A stretch of 13,838 nt of DNA, taken from positions 1 to 13,838 of the forward strand of contig CAMDPJ010000034.1 of the NCBI GenBank assembly GCA_945903925.1. The letters are read 5' to 3'. This document shows, piece by piece, positions 6,504-13,706 of this stretch; position 1 is the first letter of the stretch, and each line of letters begins with the position of its first letter. Below the pieces are notes generated by a model. It saw only the letters and a list, made by a program, of their open reading frames with translations. It was not told the origin of the DNA and searched no databases. Position numbers and translations under genes: made by a program. This DNA comes from Chryseobacterium gleum. Its GTDB lineage: Bacteria > Bacteroidota > Bacteroidia > Flavobacteriales_C > GCA-002722245.

Positions 6504-7919
6504 ATGCATCGCGTAGAAGCAGATATTAGAGAGCCTTTAATTCTTGGTAATAAAACTTACCACCAGATTACAGAGGACGTTTGCGCACCTGTAGAAGGTA
6601 AAGCAGGCAAAATGTGGTACATGGTTTTTTCCCTTGCAGCATTGCTTGCCCTTTGGGGAGTTGGCTGTATATTCTACACCGTTGGTGTGGGTATTGGTGT
6701 TTGGGGTTTAAATAAAACTGTGGATTGGGCATGGGATATCACCAACTTTGTTTGGTGGGTTGGTATCGGTCATGCCGGTACTTTGATTTCTGCCGTATTG
6801 CTATTGTTCCGTCAACGTTGGAGAATGGCGATTAATCGTTCTGCTGAAGCAATGACGATTTTCGCCGTAATCATGGCAGCTTTGTTCCCTTTATTACACA
6901 TGGGAAGAATTTGGCTGGCTTACTGGGTATTACCTTTACCAAATCAATTCGGTTCTTTATGGGTTAACTTTAACTCCCCGTTGCTTTGGGACGTGTTCGC
7001 GATATCTACTTATTTCTCCGTATCGTTAGTGTTTTGGTACATCGGTTTAATTCCCGATTTCGCTACCATTCGTGATAGAGCAGTTAAACCTGCAGCGAAA
7101 AAAGCATATAGCATTTTGGCATTTGGCTGGACGGGTTCTGCTAAACACTGGAATCGTTTTGAAGAGGTTTCTCTGGTTTTGGCTGGTTTGGCTACCCCGT
7201 TAGTGTTCTCGGTTCACTCGATTGTATCTATGGATTTTGCTACTTCAGTAATTCCTGGATGGCATACCACTATTTTTCCACCATATTTCGTTGCTGGTGC
7301 AGTGTTCTCTGGATTCGCAATGGTTTGTACCTTGATGTTGGTGATGAGAAAAGTATTGCACTTAGAAGATTATATCTTAGTTAAACATGTCGAGTATATG
7401 AACATTATCATCATGTTGACCGGTTCAATGGTGGGTGTTGCTTACTTGTCTGAGTTATTCATCTCTTGGTATTCTGGTGTAGAGTATGAAGGCTATGCTT
7501 TCATGAACCGCGCTACTGGTTGGTACTGGTGGTCTTATGCAGCTATGATGACATGTAACGTTGTTTCTCCGCAGTTGATGTGGGTGAAAAAATGGAGAAG
7601 AAATTTAACCTTCACTTTCATCTTGTCTATCGTTGTAAATATTGGTATGTGGTTCGAACGTTTTGTAATCATCGTGACTTCAATTCACCGTGACTACGTT
7701 CCTTCTTCTTGGAGTTTGTTCCATCCTACCTTTGTAGATATGGGCTTGTTCTTAGGAACCATTGGTATCTTCTTCGTATTGTACTTGCTTTATGCTCGTG
7801 TCTTCCCAGTATTGGCATTGAATGAGGTGAAAACAATTTTGAGAACTACAGGTGAGTCTCAGTTGAAACAGTTGCGTGCTGGTGAGCACATTACTGTAGC
7901 TGAAGGAAGCAAACATTAA
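6504..7919 (+). CDS. actC: ACIII subunit ActC, NrfD-type quinol-binding membrane protein
   Basis: ActC is the NrfD/PsrC-like integral membrane subunit of ACIII and the accepted main site of quinol oxidation. The 471-residue protein starts with MHRVEADIREPLILGNKTY and then shows about ten hydrophobic spans, with family signatures such as WWVGIGHAGTLISAVLLLFRQRWR (residues 84-107) and FPLLHMGRIWLAYWVLPLPN (128-147). H132 and D163 (S-P-L-L-W-D-V-F) sit where a conserved His/Asp pair is reported near the quinol pocket in this family. I match them by motif, not by alignment. The ATG start follows the actB stop by 18 bases. There is no signal peptide, as expected of a polytopic protein. The product name is secure. 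The proton-transfer role of the residues is inference. Confidence 0.95.
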   Translation: MHRVEADIREPLILGNKTYHQITEDVCAPVEGKAGKMWYMVFSLAALLALWGVGCIFYTVGVGIGVWGLNKTVDWAWDITNFVWWVGIGHAGTLISAVLLLFRQRWRMAINRSAEAMTIFAVIMAALFPLLHMGRIWLAYWVLPLPNQFGSLWVNFNSPLLWDVFAISTYFSVSLVFWYIGLIPDFATIRDRAVKPAAKKAYSILAFGWTGSAKHWNRFEEVSLVLAGLATPLVFSVHSIVSMDFATSVIPGWHTTIFPPYFVAGAVFSGFAMVCTLMLVMRKVLHLEDYILVKHVEYMNIIIMLTGSMVGVAYLSELFISWYSGVEYEGYAFMNRATGWYWWSYAAMMTCNVVSPQLMWVKKWRRNLTFTFILSIVVNIGMWFERFVIIVTSIHRDYVPSSWSLFHPTFVDMGLFLGTIGIFFVLYLLYARVFPVLALNEVKTILRTTGESQLKQLRAGEHITVAEGSKH

Positions 7920-7950
7920 TAAGTTTAATAAGAAAGAAAATATAAAGGAA

Positions 7951-8472
7951 ATGAGTACAGTAATTTACGCAATGTATGATGATGACCACGTTTTGCTTGA
8001 AGGGGCAAAGAAGGTTGTTGCGAAAGGTTTGCAGGTGAAAGATGTGTTCTCTCCGTTTCCGGTGCACGGCATTGATGACGTGATTGGAGTGAGAAAAACA
8101 CGTTTGGCTATTTGCGCTTTTCTCTACGGTTTAACAGGTTTGTCTCTTGCCTTAATAGGTATGAATTATTTCATGATTGTTGACTGGCCTATGAATATTG
8201 GTGGTAAACCAAACTTCAATTTAATGCAAAATTTACCTGCCTTTATTCCAGTTGCTTTTGAGTTTACGGTATTTTGTACCGCACACGGTATGGCTATTAC
8301 GTACTTCCTGAGAAATAAAACTCTTCCTGGAATGAAAGCTAAAAATCCCGACCCTAGAACAACCGATGATAAGTTTGTAATGGAGATTCATGTTGATGAA
8401 TCTAAAGAAGCTGAAACCATCGCTTTGTTGAGAGAGACTGGAGCTATTGAAATCAATAAAAAAGCTGCTTAA
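7951..8472 (+). CDS. actD: ACIII subunit ActD (DUF3341 family)
   Basis: ActD is a small membrane subunit of ACIII of the DUF3341 family. It holds no cofactor and is thought to stabilise the complex or take part in proton handling. The 173 residues contain a short N-terminal cytoplasmic domain with the family signature FSPFPVHGIDDVIGV (33-47), two membrane spans (about 51-73 and 95-119) joined by a loop with DWPMNIGGKPNFN (78-90), and a charged C-terminal tail (VMEIHVDESKEAETIALL). Length and order match the family. It starts at ATG 7951, 31 bases after actC, with an AAGGA-like run unusually close to the start codon. Its position between actC and actE is the usual one. Confidence 0.93.
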   Translation: MSTVIYAMYDDDHVLLEGAKKVVAKGLQVKDVFSPFPVHGIDDVIGVRKTRLAICAFLYGLTGLSLALIGMNYFMIVDWPMNIGGKPNFNLMQNLPAFIPVAFEFTVFCTAHGMAITYFLRNKTLPGMKAKNPDPRTTDDKFVMEIHVDESKEAETIALLRETGAIEINKKAA

Positions 8473-8486
8473 AAGAAGACAATTAT

Positions 8487-9206
8487 ATGAACATGATGTT
8501 TAAATATATCGGTAAACTAAGCTTCGCAACTATCTTTGCTTCTGCTTTATTTGCCTGTACTTCAGATCCTGATAGTCCAGGGGTGGAGTATATGCCTGAC
8601 ATGTACCGTTCTCCTTCTTATGAAACGTACATTAAAAAAGGTGATTTGGATTCTGCAGGTATTGTAGAAAGATTAATGGAAGAAAGAGGCCTAACTTGGG
8701 AAGATGATGCAGCTGAAATTACTGCTTTCCTCAACAGACTGAAAAGTGGTTATACGCACTTCATACCCGTTAAAGGCACTGTTCCTGTTGGATTTACTCC
8801 TTTTCGTTTCGCTCAATCAATGGAAGAGTACGAAAGAGCCGGCTTGGAATTAAAAAACCCACTTCCTTTTTCTGATATCTTGGTTAAACAAGGAAAAGAA
8901 TTATATGAAATATTCTGCGACCACTGTCATGGTGAAAAAGGAGAAGGTGACGGACAAATGGTGAAAAACGAAGTTTTCCCTGCACCTCCATCTTACACGG
9001 CTGCTTTAAAAGATCTTCCGGAAGGAAAAATTTTCTATACCCTTCATTATGGTAAAGGAAATATGGGGTCGCACGCCTCGCAAATTTCTCAAACAGAAAG
9101 ATGGAAGATTGTGTACTACGTGCAAAAATTACAAGGTAAATTGGGTGCTCCTGCTGCTTCAGATTCAACTGATGTGGCTTCTGCCGACTCTTTACAAATG
9201 AAATAA
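8487..9206 (+). CDS. actE: ACIII subunit ActE, monoheme cytochrome c lipoprotein
   Basis: ActE is the monoheme periplasmic cytochrome c of ACIII and a possible electron exit to the oxidase. The 239 residues begin with a lipoprotein signal peptide (hydrophobic to residue 20, lipobox L21-F-A-C24). A single heme motif C144-D-H-C147-H148 is followed by GEKGEGDG, and M193 (GKGNMGSHASQ) is the likely sixth ligand. The tail (APAASDSTDVASADS) is Ala/Ser/Asp-rich. Family landmarks EYMPDMYRSPSYETY (34-48) and PVKGTVPVGFTPF (94-106) are separated by about 45 residues that look mostly helical and charged. I suspect a lineage-specific insertion but cannot align it. ATGs at 8493 and 8496 are alternative starts that would keep the signal. 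The gap after actD is only 14 bases. Confidence 0.92.
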   Translation: MNMMFKYIGKLSFATIFASALFACTSDPDSPGVEYMPDMYRSPSYETYIKKGDLDSAGIVERLMEERGLTWEDDAAEITAFLNRLKSGYTHFIPVKGTVPVGFTPFRFAQSMEEYERAGLELKNPLPFSDILVKQGKELYEIFCDHCHGEKGEGDGQMVKNEVFPAPPSYTAALKDLPEGKIFYTLHYGKGNMGSHASQISQTERWKIVYYVQKLQGKLGAPAASDSTDVASADSLQMK

Positions 9207-9237
9207 ATTGATTTTAGGACTTTAAAAAAAACAGAAA

Positions 9238-10467
9238 ATGGAATATACATTTTCATCAGGCGCAAAAAAATTCATCCTTACGTTAATTACAGGAGGTGTT
9301 GTGCTATTGGGATTAGGCTTGGCTTTGGATGCTCATTATGAGTATTCTGAAGGAACTGGTTTGGGACAAAGAATTTGGGTTGACCTTTTAGGCAACGGCT
9401 TCTATTTCTTTGGCATTGCATTGGGCGCTTTGTTCTTTTTAGCATTGCAGTATGCCGCAGAAGCTGCTTATACTATTGTTTATAAAAGAGTCTTAGAAGC
9501 GTTGATTACTTGGTTGCCTATTGGTTTGGCTGTGATTTTAGTGGTGATTTTAGCGGGTAAATTCCACATGCATCATATCTACCACTGGATGGATCCAAAC
9601 GTTTACGATATCAATCACGCAGATTATGATCCAATCATTACCCATAAATCAAACTATTTTAATATTAGTGCTGGTGATGGTTTGATGCACTTGATAAGAT
9701 TCTTAGCTTTTGGTGGTGTTTTCTGGTACTTCGGTGCTAAATTTAGAAAAAATTCATTGTTGGAAGATGCTGAAGGTGGAACGCGTATTCACTTTAAAAA
9801 CATAACAAGCGCCGCTATTTTCTTAGTGTTGTTTGGATATGGTTCTTCTATTTTGGCTTGGGACTTACTAATGTCAACTGATGTGCACTGGTTCAGCACT
9901 CTTTACGGATGGTACGTATTTGCTGGTTTCTGGATTAGTTCTATCATAACTACTATCGTATTGATTGTGTACCTGCAAAGCAAAGGCTTAATGCCTTGGG
10001 TTGAAAAAGGTCACTTACATGATTTAAGTAAATGGATGTTTGCCTTAAGTTTTTTATGGACTTACTTATGGTTCGCTCAATTTATGTTGATTTGGTATGC
10101 AGATATACCTGAGGAGGTGGCTCCTTTCGTCGCAAGAATTCAAGATTATAAATTTGTTTTCTTCGGAATGATGTTGGTGAATTTTGCACTACCAATGGTT
10201 GGTTTAATGGACGCTGACGCTAAAAAGAAAAAGGGATTAATTACTGTGATTGGCTGCATCATCTTTATTACGCATTGGATTGATGTTCAGTTGTTAATCA
10301 TTCCTTCATCAATGAAGGAGCAAGGTAAAATTGGTTTAATTGAATTTGGGTTCTTCTTTATTTTCCTTGGTGCTTTCTTGTTCGTGGTTTTAAGATCAGT
10401 AGCAAGTCGCCCATTGTTGGTGAAAAATCACCCATACTTGGAAGAAAGCAAGAACTTATATCATTAA
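9238..10467 (+). CDS. actF: ACIII subunit ActF, integral membrane protein related to ActC
   Basis: ActF is the second large membrane subunit of ACIII, distantly related to ActC/NrfD and often annotated as quinol:cytochrome c oxidoreductase quinone-binding subunit 2. The 409 residues begin MEYTFSSGAKKF and form about ten spans (for example 11-29, 54-78, 86-107, 187-209, 219-245, 263-290, 305-324, 335-355 and 367-390). One soluble loop is rich in His and Asp (KFHMHHIYHWMDPNVYDINH, 107-126). Segments such as GYGSSILAWDLLMSTDVHWFSTLYGWY (199-225) are family-like. In studied complexes ActF is not established as a quinol site and may contribute a proton path, so the quinone-binding label is tentative. 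It sits between actE (31 bases) and coxB (34 bases). Confidence 0.93.
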   Translation: MEYTFSSGAKKFILTLITGGVVLLGLGLALDAHYEYSEGTGLGQRIWVDLLGNGFYFFGIALGALFFLALQYAAEAAYTIVYKRVLEALITWLPIGLAVILVVILAGKFHMHHIYHWMDPNVYDINHADYDPIITHKSNYFNISAGDGLMHLIRFLAFGGVFWYFGAKFRKNSLLEDAEGGTRIHFKNITSAAIFLVLFGYGSSILAWDLLMSTDVHWFSTLYGWYVFAGFWISSIITTIVLIVYLQSKGLMPWVEKGHLHDLSKWMFALSFLWTYLWFAQFMLIWYADIPEEVAPFVARIQDYKFVFFGMMLVNFALPMVGLMDADAKKKKGLITVIGCIIFITHWIDVQLLIIPSSMKEQGKIGLIEFGFFFIFLGAFLFVVLRSVASRPLLVKNHPYLEESKNLYH

Positions 10468-10501
10468 TAAACTAGAAGTTGGAAGTTAAAAATATACAGG
10501 A

Positions 10502-11686
10502 ATGGAATTATTGGTTTTAATAACGGTTTTAATAGTGATTGTAGCAGTCGCGAAAGTGATGCGCTCTCATGAGTTATCAACTAAAATGGCAAATGATGAA
10601 GAGTATGTCTCTTTATCTGAAATAAAAACGCAAGGGTTTTTGTACGCTTTGTTTGGTGTTTTATTGTTTGGTACTTTGTTAGCTCAAATGGTTGGTTGGG
10701 GTGAATTTATTCTTCCTGTCTCTGCGGCTGAACATGGTGATAAAATTGACGAACTTTTTTGGGTAACGATGTACTTGATTTTGTTTGTGTTCTTTGTAAC
10801 TCATACTTTGCTTTTTGCTTTTATTTTTAAGTACTATAAAAAGAAAGATCAAAAGGCTTTGTGGTTTCCGCACAACAATAAATTAGAGATGGCTTGGACT
10901 GTCATTCCTGCGATTGTATTGTTGTCTTTGGTTTTTTACGGTTTGGCTACTTGGGATGCTGTAATAAATCCCGAAGATGATAAAAATACTTTGCAAGTGG
11001 AATTGGTTGGTGAGCAATTTAAATGGACTGCACACTACTCTGGTAAAGACAACCAATTGGGTAAAGTAAATTTCTCTGCTATAACTAGTTCAAACTCTTT
11101 AGGAATTGTAACCGAAGCTACTTTAGATTCTGCTTTGGTTGGAACGATTGCTTCAATTGCTCAATTAGAAGGTCAGGTTAAAGTGTTAGATTCATTGGTT
11201 GAGAAGGGGGAGTGGTCTGGTAAATCAGAAGAATTGGCAGAGGCTGAATCTCAATTGTCTGCTTGGAAAGCAAATGAGAGACGATTGAAAAAATTAATTG
11301 CTGAAAAAGCAAATTATTCTGTAGCTGAAGATGATATTGTCATAAGAGATACTTTGTTTTTATGCAAAGGAAGAAATCACCACTTCAGTTTCCGCTCTAA
11401 AGATGTTCTTCATTCGGCTTATTTTCCTCACTTTCGTGCGCAAATGAATTGTGTTCCAGGTATGACCACTCAGTTTACCTTTAAGCCAAGATATACTGCC
11501 GAGGAAATGAAAAAAGAAGCAGCTAAGGAAGGAAAAACATTCTATTCTTACGAATTGGTTTGTAACAAAATTTGTGGTGCTTCCCACTACAAAATGCGCT
11601 TCCCAATTGTTGTTTTGGAGCAAAAAGATTTTGATGCTAAAATGAAAGCAGCCAAAACTTTTGGTGAAGAAATAGCAGGAAATTAA
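10502..11686 (+). CDS. coxB: Cytochrome c oxidase subunit II (CuA subunit)
   Basis: Subunit II of an aa3-type heme-copper oxidase takes electrons into the CuA centre on the periplasmic face. In 394 residues I see hydrophobic spans near 2-18, 47-65, 86-110 and 129-149, then the cupredoxin domain. CuA ligands are all present: H304 (D-V-L-H), then C354-N-K-I-C358-G-A-S-H362-Y-K-M365. There is no CxxCH, so no cytochrome c domain is fused and this is not a caa3-type subunit. Between the first cupredoxin strands (QFKWTAHYSGKDNQLG, 172-187) and RDTLFLCKG (282-290) lies about 70 residues (204-275) of heptad-like, charged helix-forming sequence that is longer than I expect for the family. It follows actF by 34 bases and precedes coxA by 33, so it is co-transcribed with its electron donor complex. 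Confidence 0.94.
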   Translation: MELLVLITVLIVIVAVAKVMRSHELSTKMANDEEYVSLSEIKTQGFLYALFGVLLFGTLLAQMVGWGEFILPVSAAEHGDKIDELFWVTMYLILFVFFVTHTLLFAFIFKYYKKKDQKALWFPHNNKLEMAWTVIPAIVLLSLVFYGLATWDAVINPEDDKNTLQVELVGEQFKWTAHYSGKDNQLGKVNFSAITSSNSLGIVTEATLDSALVGTIASIAQLEGQVKVLDSLVEKGEWSGKSEELAEAESQLSAWKANERRLKKLIAEKANYSVAEDDIVIRDTLFLCKGRNHHFSFRSKDVLHSAYFPHFRAQMNCVPGMTTQFTFKPRYTAEEMKKEAAKEGKTFYSYELVCNKICGASHYKMRFPIVVLEQKDFDAKMKAAKTFGEEIAGN

Positions 11687-11719
11687 AAGATTGATTAGAA
11701 ACTTATAAAACGATAAAAA

Positions 11720-13534
11720 ATGTCAGCACACGAACACGGACATGAAGCACACGGGCACGATGATCACGGTAACGACCACGGTCACCACGAGCACCATGAG
11801 ACTTTTATAACAAAGTATATTTTCTCTCAGGATCATAAAATGATTGCGAAGCAATTCTTAATTACTGCCATCATCATGGCGGTTGTGGGGATGGGTATGT
11901 CAATCCTTTTTCGTTTGCAATTGGCGTGGCCTGGTGAAGGTTTTGCTTTTTCAAATTTCTTTTTAGGTGATAAATTTGCTCCTGAAGGTGTTCTTACGCC
12001 CGATATGTATCTCGCCTTGGTTACAATTCACGGTACCATTATCGTGTTCTTTGTATTAACAGGTGGATTAAGCGGTACTTTTTCTAATCTATTGATTCCT
12101 TATCAGTTAGGAGCGCGAGACATGGCTTCCGGTTTATTGAACATGATTTCTTACTGGTTGTTCTTCATTTCTTCTGTAATTATGATTGCTTCATGTTTCG
12201 TTGAAGGTGGTCCGGCATCTGCTGGTTGGACGGTTTATCCTCCGCTTTCAGCCTTACCGCAAGCTATTCCAGGTTCTGGCTTAGGCATGACTCTGTGGTT
12301 GGTTTCTATGGCGATATTCATTGCTTCTTCTTTGTTGGGTAGCTTGAACTATATCGTTACTGTTTTCAACTTGAGAACTAAAGGTATGACAATGACAAGG
12401 ATGCCATTAACCATTTGGTGTTTCTTGATTACTGCAGTGTTAGGTGTTCTTTCTTTCCCTGTATTGTTGTCTTGCGCATTACTTTTAATGTTCGATAGAT
12501 CCTTCGGAACTGCGTTCTACTTGTCTGATATCTTTATGAGTGGTATTCCATTAGAAGCAACTGGGGGTTCTCCATTATTATTCGAACACTTGTTCTGGTT
12601 CTTAGGTCACCCTGAGGTTTATATTATCTTATTACCTGCTTTGGGTTTAACTTCTGAGGTAATCTCGACCAACTCTAGAAAACCAATCTTTGGTTACAGA
12701 GCGATGATTGTATCGGTATTGGCCATTGCATTCTTATCCTTCATCGTGTGGGGTCACCATATGTTCATGACAGGCATGAATCCTTTCTTAGGCACTGTAT
12801 TTACATTTACAACTTTATTGATCGCTATTCCTTCAGCTATCAAGGTATTCAACTACCTTGCAACAATCTGGAAAGGTAATCTTCGCTTAACGCCGGCAAT
12901 GATGTTTGCTATAGGGATGGTTTCTTTATTCATTTCTGGCGGTTTAACCGGTTTAATTTTAGGAGATTCAGCTTTGGACATCAATATTCACGATACTTAC
13001 TTTGTAGTGGGTCACTTCCACATCGTAATGGGTGCAGGTGCTATTTTTGGTATGTTCGCAGGTGTTTACCATTGGTTCCCTAGATTTTATGGTAAATTTA
13101 TGTTGCCAAAAATGGGGTACTTGCACTTTTGGATGACCATTTCAGGTGTGTATGGCGTATTCTTCCCAATGCACTTCTTAGGATTGGCGGGTGTGCCAAG
13201 AAGATATTATTCAAATGAGGAGTACGAAATGTTCCAAGGCATGGAGAACATTAACGTAATTATCACTTGTTTCGCTATTATGGCTGCAATTGGTCAGTTG
13301 ATTTTTATCTTCAACTTCTTCTATAGCATTTTCAAAGGAAGAAAATCTACTCAAAATCCTTGGGGTTCAAATACTTTAGAGTGGACTGCTCCCGTTGAAA
13401 GAATTCATGGTAACTGGGAAGGCAAAATTCCTGAGGTACACAGATGGCCATACGACTACAGCAAACCTGGTTATGATGTAGACTTTGTAGACCAAACAGT
13501 TCCGCTTAAAGATGGAGAATCTGAAGGTCATTAA
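11720..13534 (+). CDS. coxA: Cytochrome c oxidase subunit I (heme a / heme a3-CuB), A1-type
   Basis: Catalytic subunit of the terminal oxidase. It reduces O2 to water and pumps protons. The 604-residue protein shows all key residues: heme a ligands H104 (T-I-H-G) and H434, heme a3 ligand H432 (V-G-H-F-H), CuB ligands H297, H346 and H347, and Y301 in G-H-P-E-V-Y, the tyrosine cross-linked to a CuB histidine in this family. E299 and D134 mark the D-channel and K375 the K-channel, which places it in the A1 class. About twelve spans are present, followed by a hydrophilic C-terminal tail (NPWGSNTLEWTAPVERIHGN) typical of subunit I. The first 27 residues hold eleven histidines. Last gene of the operon; a strong terminator follows 16 bases after the TAA. 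No subunit III or IV gene follows in the window. Confidence 0.97.
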   Translation: MSAHEHGHEAHGHDDHGNDHGHHEHHETFITKYIFSQDHKMIAKQFLITAIIMAVVGMGMSILFRLQLAWPGEGFAFSNFFLGDKFAPEGVLTPDMYLALVTIHGTIIVFFVLTGGLSGTFSNLLIPYQLGARDMASGLLNMISYWLFFISSVIMIASCFVEGGPASAGWTVYPPLSALPQAIPGSGLGMTLWLVSMAIFIASSLLGSLNYIVTVFNLRTKGMTMTRMPLTIWCFLITAVLGVLSFPVLLSCALLLMFDRSFGTAFYLSDIFMSGIPLEATGGSPLLFEHLFWFLGHPEVYIILLPALGLTSEVISTNSRKPIFGYRAMIVSVLAIAFLSFIVWGHHMFMTGMNPFLGTVFTFTTLLIAIPSAIKVFNYLATIWKGNLRLTPAMMFAIGMVSLFISGGLTGLILGDSALDINIHDTYFVVGHFHIVMGAGAIFGMFAGVYHWFPRFYGKFMLPKMGYLHFWMTISGVYGVFFPMHFLGLAGVPRRYYSNEEYEMFQGMENINVIITCFAIMAAIGQLIFIFNFFYSIFKGRKSTQNPWGSNTLEWTAPVERIHGNWEGKIPEVHRWPYDYSKPGYDVDFVDQTVPLKDGESEGH

Positions 13535-13550
13535 GATTTAAGAAATAAAG

Positions 13551-13581
13551 AAAGCCCTCTTGATAATTCAAGGGGGCTTTT
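13551..13581 (+). terminator. Rho-independent terminator of the act-cox operon
   Basis: A 13-base arm AAAGCCCTCTTGA (13551-13563) pairs with TCAAGGGGGCTTT (13568-13580) with a single G-U pair around a TAAT loop, and T residues follow. It begins 16 bases after the coxA stop and closes the eight-gene transcription unit. Confidence 0.93.
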
Positions 13582-13585
13582 CTAT

Positions 13586-13700
13586 TGTTCAATGTTTAAT
13601 GTTCAAAGTTTAATGTTAGCCAAATGCAAAAGTAGAATTGAAACCCTTAAATTTGATCGTTGTGATGTTCCGTTGAACATTGAACTTTAAACATTGAACA
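13586..13700. repeat. Inverted pair of 7-base tandem repeat arrays
   Basis: The left array (13587-13614) is four consecutive heptamers of the form GTTYAAW: GTTCAAT, GTTTAAT, GTTCAAA, GTTTAAT. The right array (13673-13700) is four heptamers of the complementary form: TTGAACA, TTGAACT, TTAAACA, TTGAACA. As inverted repeats the 28-base arms (13586-13613 and 13673-13700) match at 25 of 28 positions, with the outer 14 perfect, around a 59-base loop. The right array ends six bases before the ruvB GTG. Similar TTGAACATTGAAC-like stretches are, from memory, familiar in Bacteroidota intergenic DNA. Confidence 0.85.
13648..13655 (+). promoter_or_regulatory. Possible -7 promoter element of ruvB
   Basis: TAAATTTG, identical to the element upstream of actA, lies in the loop between the two repeat arrays. 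It would start transcription near 13662, giving a leader of about 45 bases that contains the right-hand array. No clear -33 TTTG is visible at the normal distance. Confidence 0.45.
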
Positions 13701-13706
13701 TATCCT

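Noticed and set aside
8884..9168. 94-codon minus-strand frame inside actE
   Set aside because: It is antisense to the cytochrome c domain of actE and shows no recognisable features.
11360..11623. 87-codon minus-strand frame inside coxB
   Set aside because: It is antisense to the CuA-binding region, with no independent evidence.
10502..11686. CoxB as a caa3-type subunit with a fused cytochrome c
   Set aside because: There is no CxxCH motif anywhere in the protein, and it ends soon after the CuA ligands.
13586..13700. Heptamer arrays as a CRISPR array
   Set aside because: The units are 7 bases, contiguous and lack spacers. The two arrays face in opposite directions.
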